Part shown: piece by piece, positions 52,303 to 61,358 of the stretch
How the letters are laid out: the number at the start of each line of letters is the position of its first letter
Position numbering within the stretch: position 1 is the first letter of the stretch
NCBI RefSeq assembly: GCF_000407545.1
Contig: NZ_ASWH01000001.1
Span: 2,309,501 to 2,373,500, forward strand
Source of the DNA: Enterococcus gilvus ATCC BAA-350
Lineage (GTDB): Bacteria > Bacillota > Bacilli > Lactobacillales > Enterococcaceae
Length of the DNA: 64,000 bases
Reading direction: 5' to 3'
Made by a program: the position numbers and the translations under genes
The notes under the pieces: model-generated
What the model saw: the letters and a program-made list of their open reading frames with translations, nothing else
The model's database searches: none
Told to the model about the DNA's origin: nothing

Positions 52303-53268
52303 ATGGCAGAAACGTATTATGAAGCCATTAACTGGAATGAGATCGAAGACGTCATCGATAAATCGACGTGGGAAAAATTAACGGAACAATTTTGGTTGGA
52401 TACACGGATTCCGTTGTCGAATGACTTAGACGACTGGCGCAAATTATCTGAACTAGAAAAACAAACGGTGGGTTATGTTTTTGGCGGCTTGACCCTGCTA
52501 GACACCGTCCAATCAGAGAGCGGCATGGATCAATTGAGAGAAGATGTGCGGACACCTCATGAGGAAGCGGTATTGAACAATATCCAATTCATGGAATCCG
52601 TCCATGCAAAAAGCTATTCTTCGATTTTCAGTACGTTAAACACGAAAACGGAAATCAACGAAATCTTTGAATGGACCAATACGAACCAATATTTGCAAAA
52701 GAAAGCCGAACGAATCAATGAGATCTATAAAAACGGCACACCGCTGGAAAAGAAAATCGCCAGCGTCTTTTTAGAAACCTTCTTATTTTATTCTGGCTTC
52801 TATACACCACTTTATTATTTAGGAAACAATAAACTAGCCAACGTGGCTGAAATCATCAAGCTGATCATCCGTGACGAATCCGTTCACGGTACGTACATTG
52901 GTTATAAGTTCCAGCGTGGTTTCAACGAACAGCCAGAAGCAGAACAAGAACGGTTGAAGGAATGGATGTATGATTTATTGTATGAATTGTACGAAAACGA
53001 AGAACGGTACACGGAAGAATTGTACGATGAAATCGGCTGGACGGAAGAAGTGAAGACCTTCTTGCGCTACAATGCCAACAAAGCCTTGATGAATCTCGGC
53101 ATGGACCCGCTCTTCCCAGATACCGCAGACGATGTGAATCCGATCGTAATGAACGGTATCTCTACAGGCACAAGCAACCACGATTTCTTCTCACAAGTCG
53201 GTAATGGCTACTTGCTTGGTCAAGTGGAAGCCATGAATGACGACGATTATTTGATTGGTTTAGATTAG
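52303..53268 (+). CDS. nrdF: Class Ib ribonucleotide reductase beta subunit
   Basis: About 321 residues. LLDTVQSESGMDQL, FMESVHAKSYSSIFSTLNT and RDESVHGTYIGYKF hold the dimetal ligands. It carries the tyrosyl radical cofactor. ATG 52303 is seven bases after AAGGAGG; an earlier ATG overlaps the hairpin. No nrdI is in the window, although class Ib enzymes usually need it. Confidence 0.95.
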   Translation: MAETYYEAINWNEIEDVIDKSTWEKLTEQFWLDTRIPLSNDLDDWRKLSELEKQTVGYVFGGLTLLDTVQSESGMDQLREDVRTPHEEAVLNNIQFMESVHAKSYSSIFSTLNTKTEINEIFEWTNTNQYLQKKAERINEIYKNGTPLEKKIASVFLETFLFYSGFYTPLYYLGNNKLANVAEIIKLIIRDESVHGTYIGYKFQRGFNEQPEAEQERLKEWMYDLLYELYENEERYTEELYDEIGWTEEVKTFLRYNANKALMNLGMDPLFPDTADDVNPIVMNGISTGTSNHDFFSQVGNGYLLGQVEAMNDDDYLIGLD

Positions 53269-53276
53269 ATAGAGCT

Positions 53277-53289
53277 AAAGCTTGATAGG
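53277..53289 (+). terminator. Left half of the nrdF terminator, split by the IS
   Basis: AAAGCTTGATAGG just after the nrdF stop is the exact inverse of CCTATCAAGCTTT at 55014-55026, which is followed by a T run. Confidence 0.75.
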
Positions 53290-53358
53290 TGATACGCTCC
53301 CTATAAAGTAGACAAGGAAAAAACAAAAATCCAAGTCTACTTTATAGGGAGTTTTTGT

Positions 53359-54057
53359 ATGTCAAAGAGAAGTATTTATTCTCCAGAAGAAAAATTTCAA
53401 ATTATTTCAGAAGTGATGGATAAACGTCGTAGTGTGAACAGTGTCGCTAAGAAGCATTCCCTTTCTTGGACGACGATAAACAATTGGATTCGTAAATATA
53501 ATGATGACGGAATCGAGGGACTAAAAGAAGCAACAACGTGGAATCAGTACGATAGTGGACAAAAGCAGGAGGCTGTTTTGGCTGTCATAAATGAAGAAAT
53601 GTCTCTCTATCGAGCAACGACGTTTTTTCAAATTTCTTCGACCTCTGTGTTAAGAAGATGGGTTTCACGCTATACTAATGGGGAAACACTAAAATCAACA
53701 AGTAAAGGCAGTGTACCCAAAACCATGAAAAAAGGACGTAAAACCACCTATCAAGAGCTTATCGAGATCGCTCAATATACAATCGCTAATGAACTGAACT
53801 ACGCACAGGCGATCGAAAAATATGATGTCTCTTACCAACAAGTGTACTCTTGGGTAAAGAAATACCAGCAACACGGAGAAGAAGCACTAAAAGACAATCG
53901 TGGACGAAACAAATCAAGCGAGTTCTTAACCGAAGAAGAGCGGTTGAAATTAAGAGTAAAAGAACTGGAAGCACGAAACAAGCATTTAGAAATGGAGAAC
54001 GACTTCGCAAAAAAGTTACAAGAGATTCAACGGCGAAACCGGTCCTCACGTTCGTAA
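53359..54057 (+). CDS. IS150-type transposase OrfA
   Basis: 232 residues. Two or three HTH units (KKHSLSWTTINNWIRKYN and SYQQVYSWVKKYQQHG) and a C-terminal leucine-zipper-like helix (LKLRVKELEARNKHLEMEND). It binds the IS ends and regulates transposition. ATG at 53359. Confidence 0.9.
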   Translation: MSKRSIYSPEEKFQIISEVMDKRRSVNSVAKKHSLSWTTINNWIRKYNDDGIEGLKEATTWNQYDSGQKQEAVLAVINEEMSLYRATTFFQISSTSVLRRWVSRYTNGETLKSTSKGSVPKTMKKGRKTTYQELIEIAQYTIANELNYAQAIEKYDVSYQQVYSWVKKYQQHGEEALKDNRGRNKSSEFLTEEERLKLRVKELEARNKHLEMENDFAKKLQEIQRRNRSSRS

Positions 54058-54926
54058 GAAACGTGGAACTCTATCAAACGATTTCAGAACTGCATGAAGA
54101 GAAGCACTATTCAATCACGAATCTCTGTCAATTGGCTGGGATCGCACGCTCTTCTTACTATAAATGGTTGAAGTGGAAACCCTCAAAAAAAGAACTTGAA
54201 AACAGAAAACTGGCAAAAGAGATCCAGAAGAAATATGACAGTAAAAAAGGCGCTATCGGGTATCGGCAAATTCGTATTCAACTGAATCGAACATTCAAGA
54301 AAAACTATTCTAAGAAACGTTATTACCGCCTAATGAAAGTACTTGGGATTAAAGCAGTGATCAAGAAAAAGCGTCCGACCTATGTAAAAGCAACGGAAGC
54401 TAACGTTGCAGAAAACAGGTTAAACCGCAAATTTATCGCTGAAAAGCCCAATCAAAAATGGTGTACGGATATTACTGAATTGAGATACGGCAATGGCCGA
54501 AAGGCTTATTTGAGTGCGATCATCGATCTTTATGATCACTCGATCGTTTCTTGGAAGCTCGGTCATTCCAATAATAATCCACTTGTCATGGATACTGTAA
54601 AAAAAGCCATGCGTAAGAATCCTGGCGTCAGACCGCTGCTTCATAGTGATCGCGGGTTTCAATACACCTCTTATGATTACAAAGCACTCCAAGTAAACTA
54701 TAAATTCACCAAAAGTATGTCTCGAGTCGGTCGCTGCCTGGACAATCAACCGATCGAACATTTTTGGGGAACATTTAAAGAAGAAAAATTCTATCAAGAA
54801 AGCTATCAAAGCTTTGATGAACTAAAGAAATCTGTCAGTAGTTATATGCGGTACTACAATAATTATCGCTACTCTGAAGCGTTAAATGAGCTTTCACCAA
54901 ACGAATTCAGAAGGCAAGCCGCATAA
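53359..54926 (+). CDS. OrfAB transposase by -1 frameshift
   Basis: The OrfA frame enters the -1 frame at A-AAA-AAG (54009-54015) and reads to a TAA at 54924-54926. The OrfB part has the rve DDE motif: KWCTDITEL (first Asp), LLHSDRGFQYTS (second Asp), NQPIEHFWGTFKEE (Glu). All catalytic residues are present and no stop interrupts, so the element looks active. Confidence 0.88.
54009..54015 (+). promoter_or_regulatory. Slippery heptamer A-AAA-AAG in the IS
   Basis: In register with OrfA; slipping by -1 gives the OrfB frame, as in other IS3-family elements. Confidence 0.85.
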
Positions 54927-55013
54927 AAACAGGAATCGAGTCACTCGATTCCTGAATAGTATAATTTTTGTTTTTTGGCTGTCTACTTGACAGGGAGCAC
55001 TTCAAGGACATTT

Positions 55014-55033
55014 CCTATCAAGCTTTTTTTGTT
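55014..55033 (+). terminator. Right half of the split nrdF terminator
   Basis: CCTATCAAGCTTT followed by TTTTTGTT. Its partner arm lies at 53277-53289, 1.7 kb away. Confidence 0.75.
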
Positions 55034-55100
55034 AACAGGCATCAACGAACCATTCCTCCTCTTTCGCCAGAGGGATTCGATCCTTCTCGGAACACCAAAA

Positions 55101-55140
55101 AAAGGTAAAATCATTTTTTGATGATTTTACCTTCTTTTTT
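55101..55140. terminator. Bidirectional terminator
   Basis: AAGGTAAAATCAT pairs with ATGATTTTACCTT around TTTTTG, followed by TTTTTT. It ends the leftward mgtC gene. Confidence 0.88.
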
Positions 55141-55843
55141 AAACATTGATCATTCGAAGTTTGGTGATGTTCTTATACATCGACAAATCCTCGATCACAT
55201 CGGTGTAATTCATGCCCCGCGGCAAGTCGATCGTATAGACATTCGTGTAGATCCGGTAATCATCCATAAAATCGACATCAAAATCGACGTCCTCTACTTC
55301 GATCTTTTTGCTGTCAAAATAATTCATGATAAACTCTTTTGTGGCTTCTCGATGAATGTAGCGGATCTCCAGCTTTTTGATTGAGTTGATTTTGATGATT
55401 CGTTTGACCACTGTCAACGCAAGTATGATCCCGACAAAGCTGCAAATGGCGATGGTATAATACCCCATGCCAATAGCGATCCCTAATCCGGCACCTGCCC
55501 AGATCGAGGCCGCCGTCGTTAGTCCTTTGACAGAACGGTTGCTGACCATGATCGTCCCCGCACCAAGAAAACCGATCCCGCTGACGACTTGTGCGATCAA
55601 CCGCGCTTCATCTGCCCGAACGACCCCGACGAATTGCGGTTTGGCTGCGGCGTAGCGCAGGGCTTGGTCTGCGATCTCTACTTGGATCAATGCGATGATG
55701 GTCGCCCCCATACAGACCAAAATATGGGTACGAATACCTGCTGGACGATTTTTATACTCACGTTCGATCCCGATGGCGCCCCCCATGATCATCGCTAAAA
55801 AGAGCCGAAGCATGATTTCATAAACTGATAAGTGCAAATCCAT
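55139..55843 (-). CDS. MgtC/SapB family membrane protein
   Basis: 234 residues. Four or five membrane segments in the first 150 residues, with MGGAIGIEREYKNRPAGIRT, GIGFLGAGTIM and KGLTTAASIWAGAGLGIAIG, the MgtC core. A cytoplasmic ferredoxin-like end follows. MgtC proteins help growth under low Mg2+ or in host cells through ATP synthase control in some pathogens; here the role is unknown. GGAGGTG decides ATG 55843 over the longer ORF. Confidence 0.88.
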   Translation of the reverse strand: MDLHLSVYEIMLRLFLAMIMGGAIGIEREYKNRPAGIRTHILVCMGATIIALIQVEIADQALRYAAAKPQFVGVVRADEARLIAQVVSGIGFLGAGTIMVSNRSVKGLTTAASIWAGAGLGIAIGMGYYTIAICSFVGIILALTVVKRIIKINSIKKLEIRYIHREATKEFIMNYFDSKKIEVEDVDFDVDFMDDYRIYTNVYTIDLPRGMNYTDVIEDLSMYKNITKLRMINV

Positions 55844-55915
55844 TTGTGCACCACCTCCTCTATTGAAACACTCTCTTCTTTTCAAGTATAGCACGGTCAG
55901 AAAAAAAGGTTGCGT

Positions 55916-56623
55916 TTAACCTTTTAGTATCGCTAATTCTTCCTCAGACAGCGGGCGATAGCTGCCTTTAGCAAGGTTCTCAGGCAAGGTCAGCTTACCC
56001 ATCCGAATTCTTTTCAGATAGGTTACTTCTTTGCCGCACGCTTTGACCATGCGTTTGACCTGATGGAACTTTCCTTCATGCAAAACGATTCGGACTTTCG
56101 ACGTTTCCTCTGTGGTTTCATCAATAACCAATTCCGCTGGTAAGGTCATTTCTCCATCTAATGGCATTCCCTCCACAAAACGTTTTTGGTCTTCTGGCAT
56201 CATCACGCCGCGAACTTCGGCAAAATATTCCTTCTCTACGTGCTTTTTCGGCGATAACAAATCATGGGCAAGCTTACCATCATTGGTAATCAGCAAAAGC
56301 CCCTCGGTGTCTTTGTCCAAGCGACCTACCGGAAAAAGATCGCTGCGAAAATCCGTCATGGAAAACAACGCCATGACCGTTCGATCCCGCGCATCCTCCG
56401 TCGCACTCACAACCCCTGCTGGTTTATGCAGCAGGTAGTAATAGAACTCCTGATAATGCAGCACTTCTCCTTGAAAAGCAATCGTATCTTTTTCGGAATC
56501 AATTTGTGTTTTATCTGATTTTTCAAGCTGCTGATTGACGGTGACCTGGCCCTTTTTGATCAGTTGCTTCACTTCTTTGCGACTGCCTAAGCCTGCTTCT
56601 GCTAAAAATTTATCTAAACGCAT
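55916..56623 (-). CDS. rsuA: 16S rRNA pseudouridine synthase, RsuA family
   Basis: 235 residues. S4 domain (MRLDKFLAEAGLGSRKEVKQ) and the catalytic motif FPVGRLDKDTEGLLLITNDG with the active Asp. KPAGVVSATEDARDRTVMAL and HEGKFHQVKRMV complete the family pattern. It modifies a uridine in 16S rRNA. The RsuA subgroup is more likely than RluB on length, but symbol certainty is limited. Confidence 0.9.
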   Translation of the reverse strand: MRLDKFLAEAGLGSRKEVKQLIKKGQVTVNQQLEKSDKTQIDSEKDTIAFQGEVLHYQEFYYYLLHKPAGVVSATEDARDRTVMALFSMTDFRSDLFPVGRLDKDTEGLLLITNDGKLAHDLLSPKKHVEKEYFAEVRGVMMPEDQKRFVEGMPLDGEMTLPAELVIDETTEETSKVRIVLHEGKFHQVKRMVKACGKEVTYLKRIRMGKLTLPENLAKGSYRPLSEEELAILKG

Positions 56624-56692
56624 AGAATCCTCCCGTATCTTTTCTAGTTTTTACTATAGCCAAAGGAAGAATAAGAAGCAAGCAAACAAAAA

Positions 56693-56720
56693 AACACCAA
56701 GATCATTCAACCTTGGTGTT
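56693..56720. terminator. nagB terminator
   Basis: AACACCAAG pairs with CTTGGTGTT around GATCATTCAAC, with T run to the left on the minus strand. Confidence 0.85.
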
Positions 56721-56733
56721 AAAAAGCAATGGA

Positions 56734-57435
56734 TTATAGTTGGCTTGCTGCGTCTTCGTCAATGATGACTGTTACGTCTGCATGGTTTTGTAAAACACTT
56801 GCTGGGACGTCTGTCGTAACTGATCCTTCGATCATGTTTTTGATTGCTTCTGCTTTATCTGTACCGAAGGCCATCAATAAGATTTTTTTACTCTTCATAA
56901 TTGAGCCGATACCCATTGATAATGCATGTGTTGGCACATCTTCCACTTTATCGAAGTTGCGTTTGTTTGCTTCGATCGTAGATTCTGTCAATTCAACGAC
57001 ATGAGTAGTGACGTCAAAAGATGTTCCTGGTTCGTTGAAACCGATGTGCGCATTGCGGCCGATGCCCAATACTTGTAAATCGATTGGATGATCCGCGATC
57101 ACGCCATCATAACGTGTGCATTCAGCTTGTAGATCTTCCGCTTTTCCGTTTGGTACGAATGTTTCTTTAAACGGTTTTTTGTTGAATAATTGATCGTTCA
57201 TGAAGTAACGGTAGCTTTGTACATCGTCACCAGATAAACCAACATATTCATCTAAGTTGACAGAAGTCATTTCTGAAAAATCTAAATCACTAGAAGTCAT
57301 TTCTTTATATAAAGTTTCAGGGGTACTACCAGTTGCTAGTCCTAATACTTTTACGCCGTTTTCCATTCCATCTTTGATGAGTTCAAATGCTTTTTTTCCG
57401 CCTTCGTTGGCATCTTTCACGCGAATTACTTTCAT
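56734..57435 (-). CDS. nagB: Glucosamine-6-phosphate deaminase
   Basis: 233 residues. [36 protein letters not shown] and [18 protein letters not shown] are the NagB motifs. It turns glucosamine-6-phosphate into fructose-6-phosphate and ammonia. AAAGGAG before ATG 57435 decides the start over the long ORF. Transcribed alone, with NagR-like operators upstream. Confidence 0.95.
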   Translation of the reverse strand: MKVIRVKDANEGGKKAFELIKDGMENGVKVLGLATGSTPETLYKEMTSSDLDFSEMTSVNLDEYVGLSGDDVQSYRYFMNDQLFNKKPFKETFVPNGKAEDLQAECTRYDGVIADHPIDLQVLGIGRNAHIGFNEPGTSFDVTTHVVELTESTIEANKRNFDKVEDVPTHALSMGIGSIMKSKKILLMAFGTDKAEAIKNMIEGSVTTDVPASVLQNHADVTVIIDEDAASQL

Positions 57436-57458
57436 GGGTAAACGCTCCTTTGTTGTTT

Positions 57459-57470
57459 TGGTATACACCA
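57459..57470. promoter_or_regulatory. NagR-like operator 1
   Basis: TGGTATACACCA, a near-palindrome of the GntR-type NagR consensus TGGTNTANACCA, between the nagB promoter and its ribosome site. Confidence 0.6.
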
Positions 57471-57499
57471 ATTCTAACACCATCGATTGTATTTTACAA
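57471..57499 (-). promoter_or_regulatory. nagB promoter
   Basis: Leftward TTGTAA (57499-57494), 17 bases, TAGAAT (57476-57471). Confidence 0.65.
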
Positions 57500-57504
57500 C
57501 AAAA

Positions 57505-57516
57505 AAGTCTAGACCA
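57505..57516. promoter_or_regulatory. NagR-like operator 2
   Basis: Leftward TGGTCTAGACTT, 10 of 12 positions of the perfect palindrome TGGTCTAGACCA, just upstream of the -35 box. Confidence 0.45.
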
Positions 57517-57565
57517 AATAATTAAATTTTTATCATTCAGCATTTCATCCCTATCCAGAATTCCA

Positions 57566-57600
57566 AAAAAAATCCAGAACAGGCTTGCGCCTATTCTGGA
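57566..57600 (-). terminator. mtl operon terminator
   Basis: CCAGAATAGGC and GCCTGTTCTGG pair around GCAA, followed by ATTTTTTTT on the minus strand. Confidence 0.85.
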
Positions 57601-57609
57601 GAAGAATCG

Positions 57610-58749
57610 TTACTGTTCGTATGTCGCTGTAATTTCTTCGATCAGTGCGTCGTCTTTTAGAGCCGTTACTTGCTGGATAACTTCTGCAAGTGACTTTTCT
57701 TTCAACAATTCGTGCAATTCAACACTTTGTTCGTCAGTTGGATCGTCGTATTTTAGGACCATCGCCACGACGTCGATCAAATTCGTGTACGTTAATCCAC
57801 GATCTTTCAGCTCACGAATTGGGCGAATAAACCGTTCATCGTATCCAAGCTTGCGGATCGGTGTACGGGCGACGCGGCTGATGCTGTCAGAAATATAAGT
57901 ATTTTCAAAGCGGCTAACGATCTTATTAATATAAGCTTGATGTTTTTCTTCATCAAATCCCCACTTATGAATCAATAAGCTGCCGGTTTCACCTAGCACT
58001 GCACGCAGTTTTTCTAAGACACGTTCATCCGCGATGGCTTCATCAATCGTTTTGTATCCTTCATAAGCCCCTGTATAGGCGACGGTCGCATGGCCTGTGT
58101 TAACGGAAAAGAGTTTCCGTTCGATATATGGTTCCAAATCTTCTACATATTCCACGTCAACGAGACGCAAGTCTTTATTTTTGCTTTGCGTTTCATCGAT
58201 CACCCATTCACTAAACGGTTCTACAGACACGAATAAAGGATCTTCGTGATGCTGGATCGGTACAATACGATCGACTGCTGCATTAGGGAATCCGATGTAT
58301 TGTTCCACATATTCTTTGTCTTCGTCAGACAAGAACGTTTGTACTTTTTCAAATAGAAATTGGCTGCCGCCGATCATATTTTCGCAGGCCACCACATCTA
58401 AAGGAGCCGTGTTGCCTTCATTGCGACGTTTTTGAATCCCTTTAGCGATCAATTCTGCGATAAATGGTAAAATATTCGGCCCAATCGCGGTCGTCACGAT
58501 GTCTGCCTTACTGACGGAGTCGATCACCGCATCAGGATTGGTTTGATTGTTCAACCCATCCACGTTTGCGACATGAATCTCTTTTTGACTTTCATCAGCT
58601 AGCTGAATGGTGTATTCGTTCCGCTCGTTCAAAGCATTGATGATCGTTTCATTGATATCAACAAAATCGATTGAAAAACCATTCTTTGCTAAAATTTCTC
58701 CAATAAATCCGCGTCCAATATTTCCTGCGCCAAAGTGTGTTGCTTGCAT
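57610..58749 (-). CDS. mtlD: Mannitol-1-phosphate 5-dehydrogenase
   Basis: 379 residues. N-terminal Rossmann motif [20 protein letters not shown] (about 5-24), [11 protein letters not shown], and [20 protein letters not shown] with a catalytic-region Asn/His. It oxidises mannitol-1-phosphate to fructose-6-phosphate. Last gene of mtlA-R-F-D and directly after mtlF. Confidence 0.95.
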   Translation of the reverse strand: MQATHFGAGNIGRGFIGEILAKNGFSIDFVDINETIINALNERNEYTIQLADESQKEIHVANVDGLNNQTNPDAVIDSVSKADIVTTAIGPNILPFIAELIAKGIQKRRNEGNTAPLDVVACENMIGGSQFLFEKVQTFLSDEDKEYVEQYIGFPNAAVDRIVPIQHHEDPLFVSVEPFSEWVIDETQSKNKDLRLVDVEYVEDLEPYIERKLFSVNTGHATVAYTGAYEGYKTIDEAIADERVLEKLRAVLGETGSLLIHKWGFDEEKHQAYINKIVSRFENTYISDSISRVARTPIRKLGYDERFIRPIRELKDRGLTYTNLIDVVAMVLKYDDPTDEQSVELHELLKEKSLAEVIQQVTALKDDALIEEITATYEQ

Positions 58750-58750
58750 C

Positions 58751-59188
58751 CTATTCTACCTCCTGAAGATAGCCCATGACTTCTTCTTTTGTTTTTGCAT
58801 CTGCTAATTTGACCACATTTTCAACATCTGAACAGAAAATCGCGATCTTCTGCAAGATATCCAAATGCTCATTTTCGATTCCAGCGATACCAAATAATAC
58901 CATCGCCACATCCTCTGTGTCGTCTTTACCAAAGTGAACGCCCGTTGGGACTTGAATCACTGAAATACCACTTTTCTTCACATAGCGTTTCGCTTCATCG
59001 GTTCCATGAGGGATCGCGATAAAGTTTCCCATATAAACAGAAACCAATTCGTTCCGTTCAATCATCGCATCGATATAGCCTGCTTCCACACAGCCAGCAT
59101 CTACTAAAAGCTGCCCGCTCGCACGAATCGCTTCTTCCTTGTTGGCATATTTCTGGTCTAATAAAATCATTTCTGGCTTTAATTCCAT
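58751..59188 (-). CDS. mtlF: Mannitol PTS IIA component
   Basis: 145 residues. [17 protein letters not shown] holds the phospho-accepting His. It passes phosphate from HPr to the IIB domain of MtlA. ATG 59188 is eight bases from GGGGGG. Next gene mtlD follows after one base. Confidence 0.93.
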   Translation of the reverse strand: MELKPEMILLDQKYANKEEAIRASGQLLVDAGCVEAGYIDAMIERNELVSVYMGNFIAIPHGTDEAKRYVKKSGISVIQVPTGVHFGKDDTEDVAMVLFGIAGIENEHLDILQKIAIFCSDVENVVKLADAKTKEEVMGYLQEVE

Positions 59189-59219
59189 TTTTAGTTCCCC
59201 CCGATTTTTTTTGCTTTCG

Positions 59220-61271
59220 CTAGTTTTCCCGAATCTCTTTGACAAATAAAGAGCTTAACAATTGATAGATGATTTCTTTATTGCCAAATTTGTAGATTTC
59301 AGTATTCAGATCACTCTCGATCACTGAGCTGCTGATTTTTCCTAATAGGCTTTGTTGGCTCTCCGGCATTGGATCAGGTGCGAGTAATAACAACACCCTG
59401 GTAAGTTCAATGCTTTTTTTATCCATTCCTTGAATCAAAAATTTCTGGTCCAAGTCGTAGATCGTAAATAATGGCTCTTTGACATGTGCATCCGCACAGT
59501 GGAACAACGCAAAATTGGTCTTTGGCACCCCGATCGGCGCCACTAAATAACGCTTGATCACTTTATCCGTCACCAATTTCGCATCCGAAACGATCGTGCC
59601 CTGCAACTGTTCGATGATCTCATCTAACGTCAACTCGATCGTTTCTCGTGCAGACACCTGCTTCACGTCAAAGTTCTGCAATAAGCTATTGGCTATCCGC
59701 ATCGTCTCATAAATTTCATCAAAGGCTTCACTCGGCTCTTGTTCAGGCTCATCTGCTCGTTCGTTGGCTTTTTCTGGATGTAAGGTTTGGATGTACTCTT
59801 TGATTTCTTTGATTTCGTCATCCAATAATAGCGGTGAGATGACTTTGTAAGGCAAATGAAACCCTGGTAAAAAGACGGTCGCTAAAATCAAATCATAACT
59901 TTTATAATCCAACTGATTCATTTCTGAAATCTTGGCGACCTGTACTTTTTGGATCTCATTCAGATACTTATGGATACGGCTTTCTAAAATACGAGCTGTA
60001 CCGATCCCGCTGGAACACAGGACCAAGGCAGACAATGCGCGTCCACTCGGATGCCGTTCCAACGATGTCGCAAAATGGATCACGACATAGCCTAATTCAT
60101 CCGCAGTAAATTGATGATCCGGAAAAACAACCGCTAATTCTTTGATGATCGCTGTCGTCAACGCCTGATACTTATCACGAATTTTTTGCAGCAGCGGATT
60201 GTTTGCCCCTTGAATGACCGTCAGATTTCGCTTCAATGCCGCAGACATGTGTGCAGATAGATCTGTAAACAGCTGTTCATCTTTGCGAAAATCAATCTCC
60301 GTCGTTTCGGAAACCAGTCGGATCAATTCTTTGATCTTATACGAAAGCTCTACATCAAAACTATCAATAAAGATATTTTGCGGTCTCTTATAATTCACAC
60401 CTTCGAGCTGAAAGGCAAAGAAACGAACTTCCTGCGGCGGTATGGACTGTTTGATCGTTGTCGCCACTTTGATCATGATTTGACTAGCAATCTGCATGCT
60501 TTCAGGTTTTGCCTTGTTCTCTTGTTCAACTTCCACGAATCGTTCTTCCATCATGCGATCAATAGATAATGCCAGTAAGATAAGCACACGCTGCAGCTGA
60601 TTATCTGTGACTTGCTCAAACGCCTGCTGTGACACCTGTTCGAGAATTGTTCGTGACAGCAGTAAGTTTGACCGACTCAATAAATTTAAAAAGAAGCTGT
60701 CGGTAGTCACCGTCTCATCTTCTAATGAATCGATGTATTGAAAGAAATCAAATTCACTCACGCCGTTGTAGATCAAATTGCTCAATAACTGTCGTCGCTG
60801 TTTCTCTCGACCTTCGATGCGAATCCCGCGACCCTTTAATCGTTTCAACTCCAAGCGGTAATCAATCAAACTTTTTTCAATAGCGGACAAATCAGAAGTA
60901 ATCGTCGCAGGACTTACTTTAAAGTCGATCGCCAACCCTTCGATCGTTTCTTCCTCATCCATCAATAATAAGGAACAAACAATCGCGCTTTGACGCTGCA
61001 CGTTGTCCGTAAACAACTCCTCCTGCTTTTCCGTCAACTGCTGCTGCAGCCGCTCCAAATTCACTGACTCTCCCACGATTCGATACCCTTCCCCTCGTGG
61101 TTTGATGATCTGGATATCCTGTGATTTGATCGTTTTTTCAATGCTTGATATTTCTCGATAAACCGTCCGTTTGCTGACTTGTAAAATGTCTTGCAATTCT
61201 TCTGGTGTAATGCCATTCGGATAATCTAATAAAAGGGAAAGTATCTTTTTTTCGCGAATCGAAAAATACAC
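59220..61271 (-). CDS. mtlR: Mannitol operon activator MtlR (PRD regulator)
   Basis: 683 residues. N-terminal HTH ([20 protein letters not shown]), two PRD domains with conserved His (FVEV-region and [13 protein letters not shown]), a IIB-like domain ([20 protein letters not shown]) and a IIA-like C-terminus. Phosphorylation by PTS components decides activity. GTG start behind GGAGGAG. It lies between mtlA and mtlF; a short hairpin follows mtlA. Confidence 0.92.
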   Translation of the reverse strand: MYFSIREKKILSLLLDYPNGITPEELQDILQVSKRTVYREISSIEKTIKSQDIQIIKPRGEGYRIVGESVNLERLQQQLTEKQEELFTDNVQRQSAIVCSLLLMDEEETIEGLAIDFKVSPATITSDLSAIEKSLIDYRLELKRLKGRGIRIEGREKQRRQLLSNLIYNGVSEFDFFQYIDSLEDETVTTDSFFLNLLSRSNLLLSRTILEQVSQQAFEQVTDNQLQRVLILLALSIDRMMEERFVEVEQENKAKPESMQIASQIMIKVATTIKQSIPPQEVRFFAFQLEGVNYKRPQNIFIDSFDVELSYKIKELIRLVSETTEIDFRKDEQLFTDLSAHMSAALKRNLTVIQGANNPLLQKIRDKYQALTTAIIKELAVVFPDHQFTADELGYVVIHFATSLERHPSGRALSALVLCSSGIGTARILESRIHKYLNEIQKVQVAKISEMNQLDYKSYDLILATVFLPGFHLPYKVISPLLLDDEIKEIKEYIQTLHPEKANERADEPEQEPSEAFDEIYETMRIANSLLQNFDVKQVSARETIELTLDEIIEQLQGTIVSDAKLVTDKVIKRYLVAPIGVPKTNFALFHCADAHVKEPLFTIYDLDQKFLIQGMDKKSIELTRVLLLLAPDPMPESQQSLLGKISSSVIESDLNTEIYKFGNKEIIYQLLSSLFVKEIREN

Positions 61272-61301
61272 AATATCTCCTCCAATACTTTCAAAAGGGT
61301 A

Positions 61302-61326
61302 AAAGCAGTGAGAATCCTCACTGCTT
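61302..61326. terminator. Hairpin between mtlA and mtlR
   Basis: AAAGCAGTGAG pairs with CTCACTGCTTT around AATC, with TTTT next on the minus strand. It probably trims transcription into mtlR. Confidence 0.75.
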
Positions 61327-61358
61327 TAAGAGTAATACGATTCTGTATAAAAGACTAC

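Larger units (their letters stand above)
53296..54998 (+). mobile_element. IS3-family, IS150-group insertion sequence
   Basis: About 1.7 kb. Imperfect terminal inverted repeats: left GCTCCCTATAAAGTAGACA, right (reversed) GCTCCCTGTCAAGTAGACA, both followed by A-rich sequence. Two overlapping frames encode the DDE transposase through a -1 shift. No clear 3-5 bp target duplication is seen (only AC on both sides). It sits between nrdF and mgtC and has split a terminator. Confidence 0.9.
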
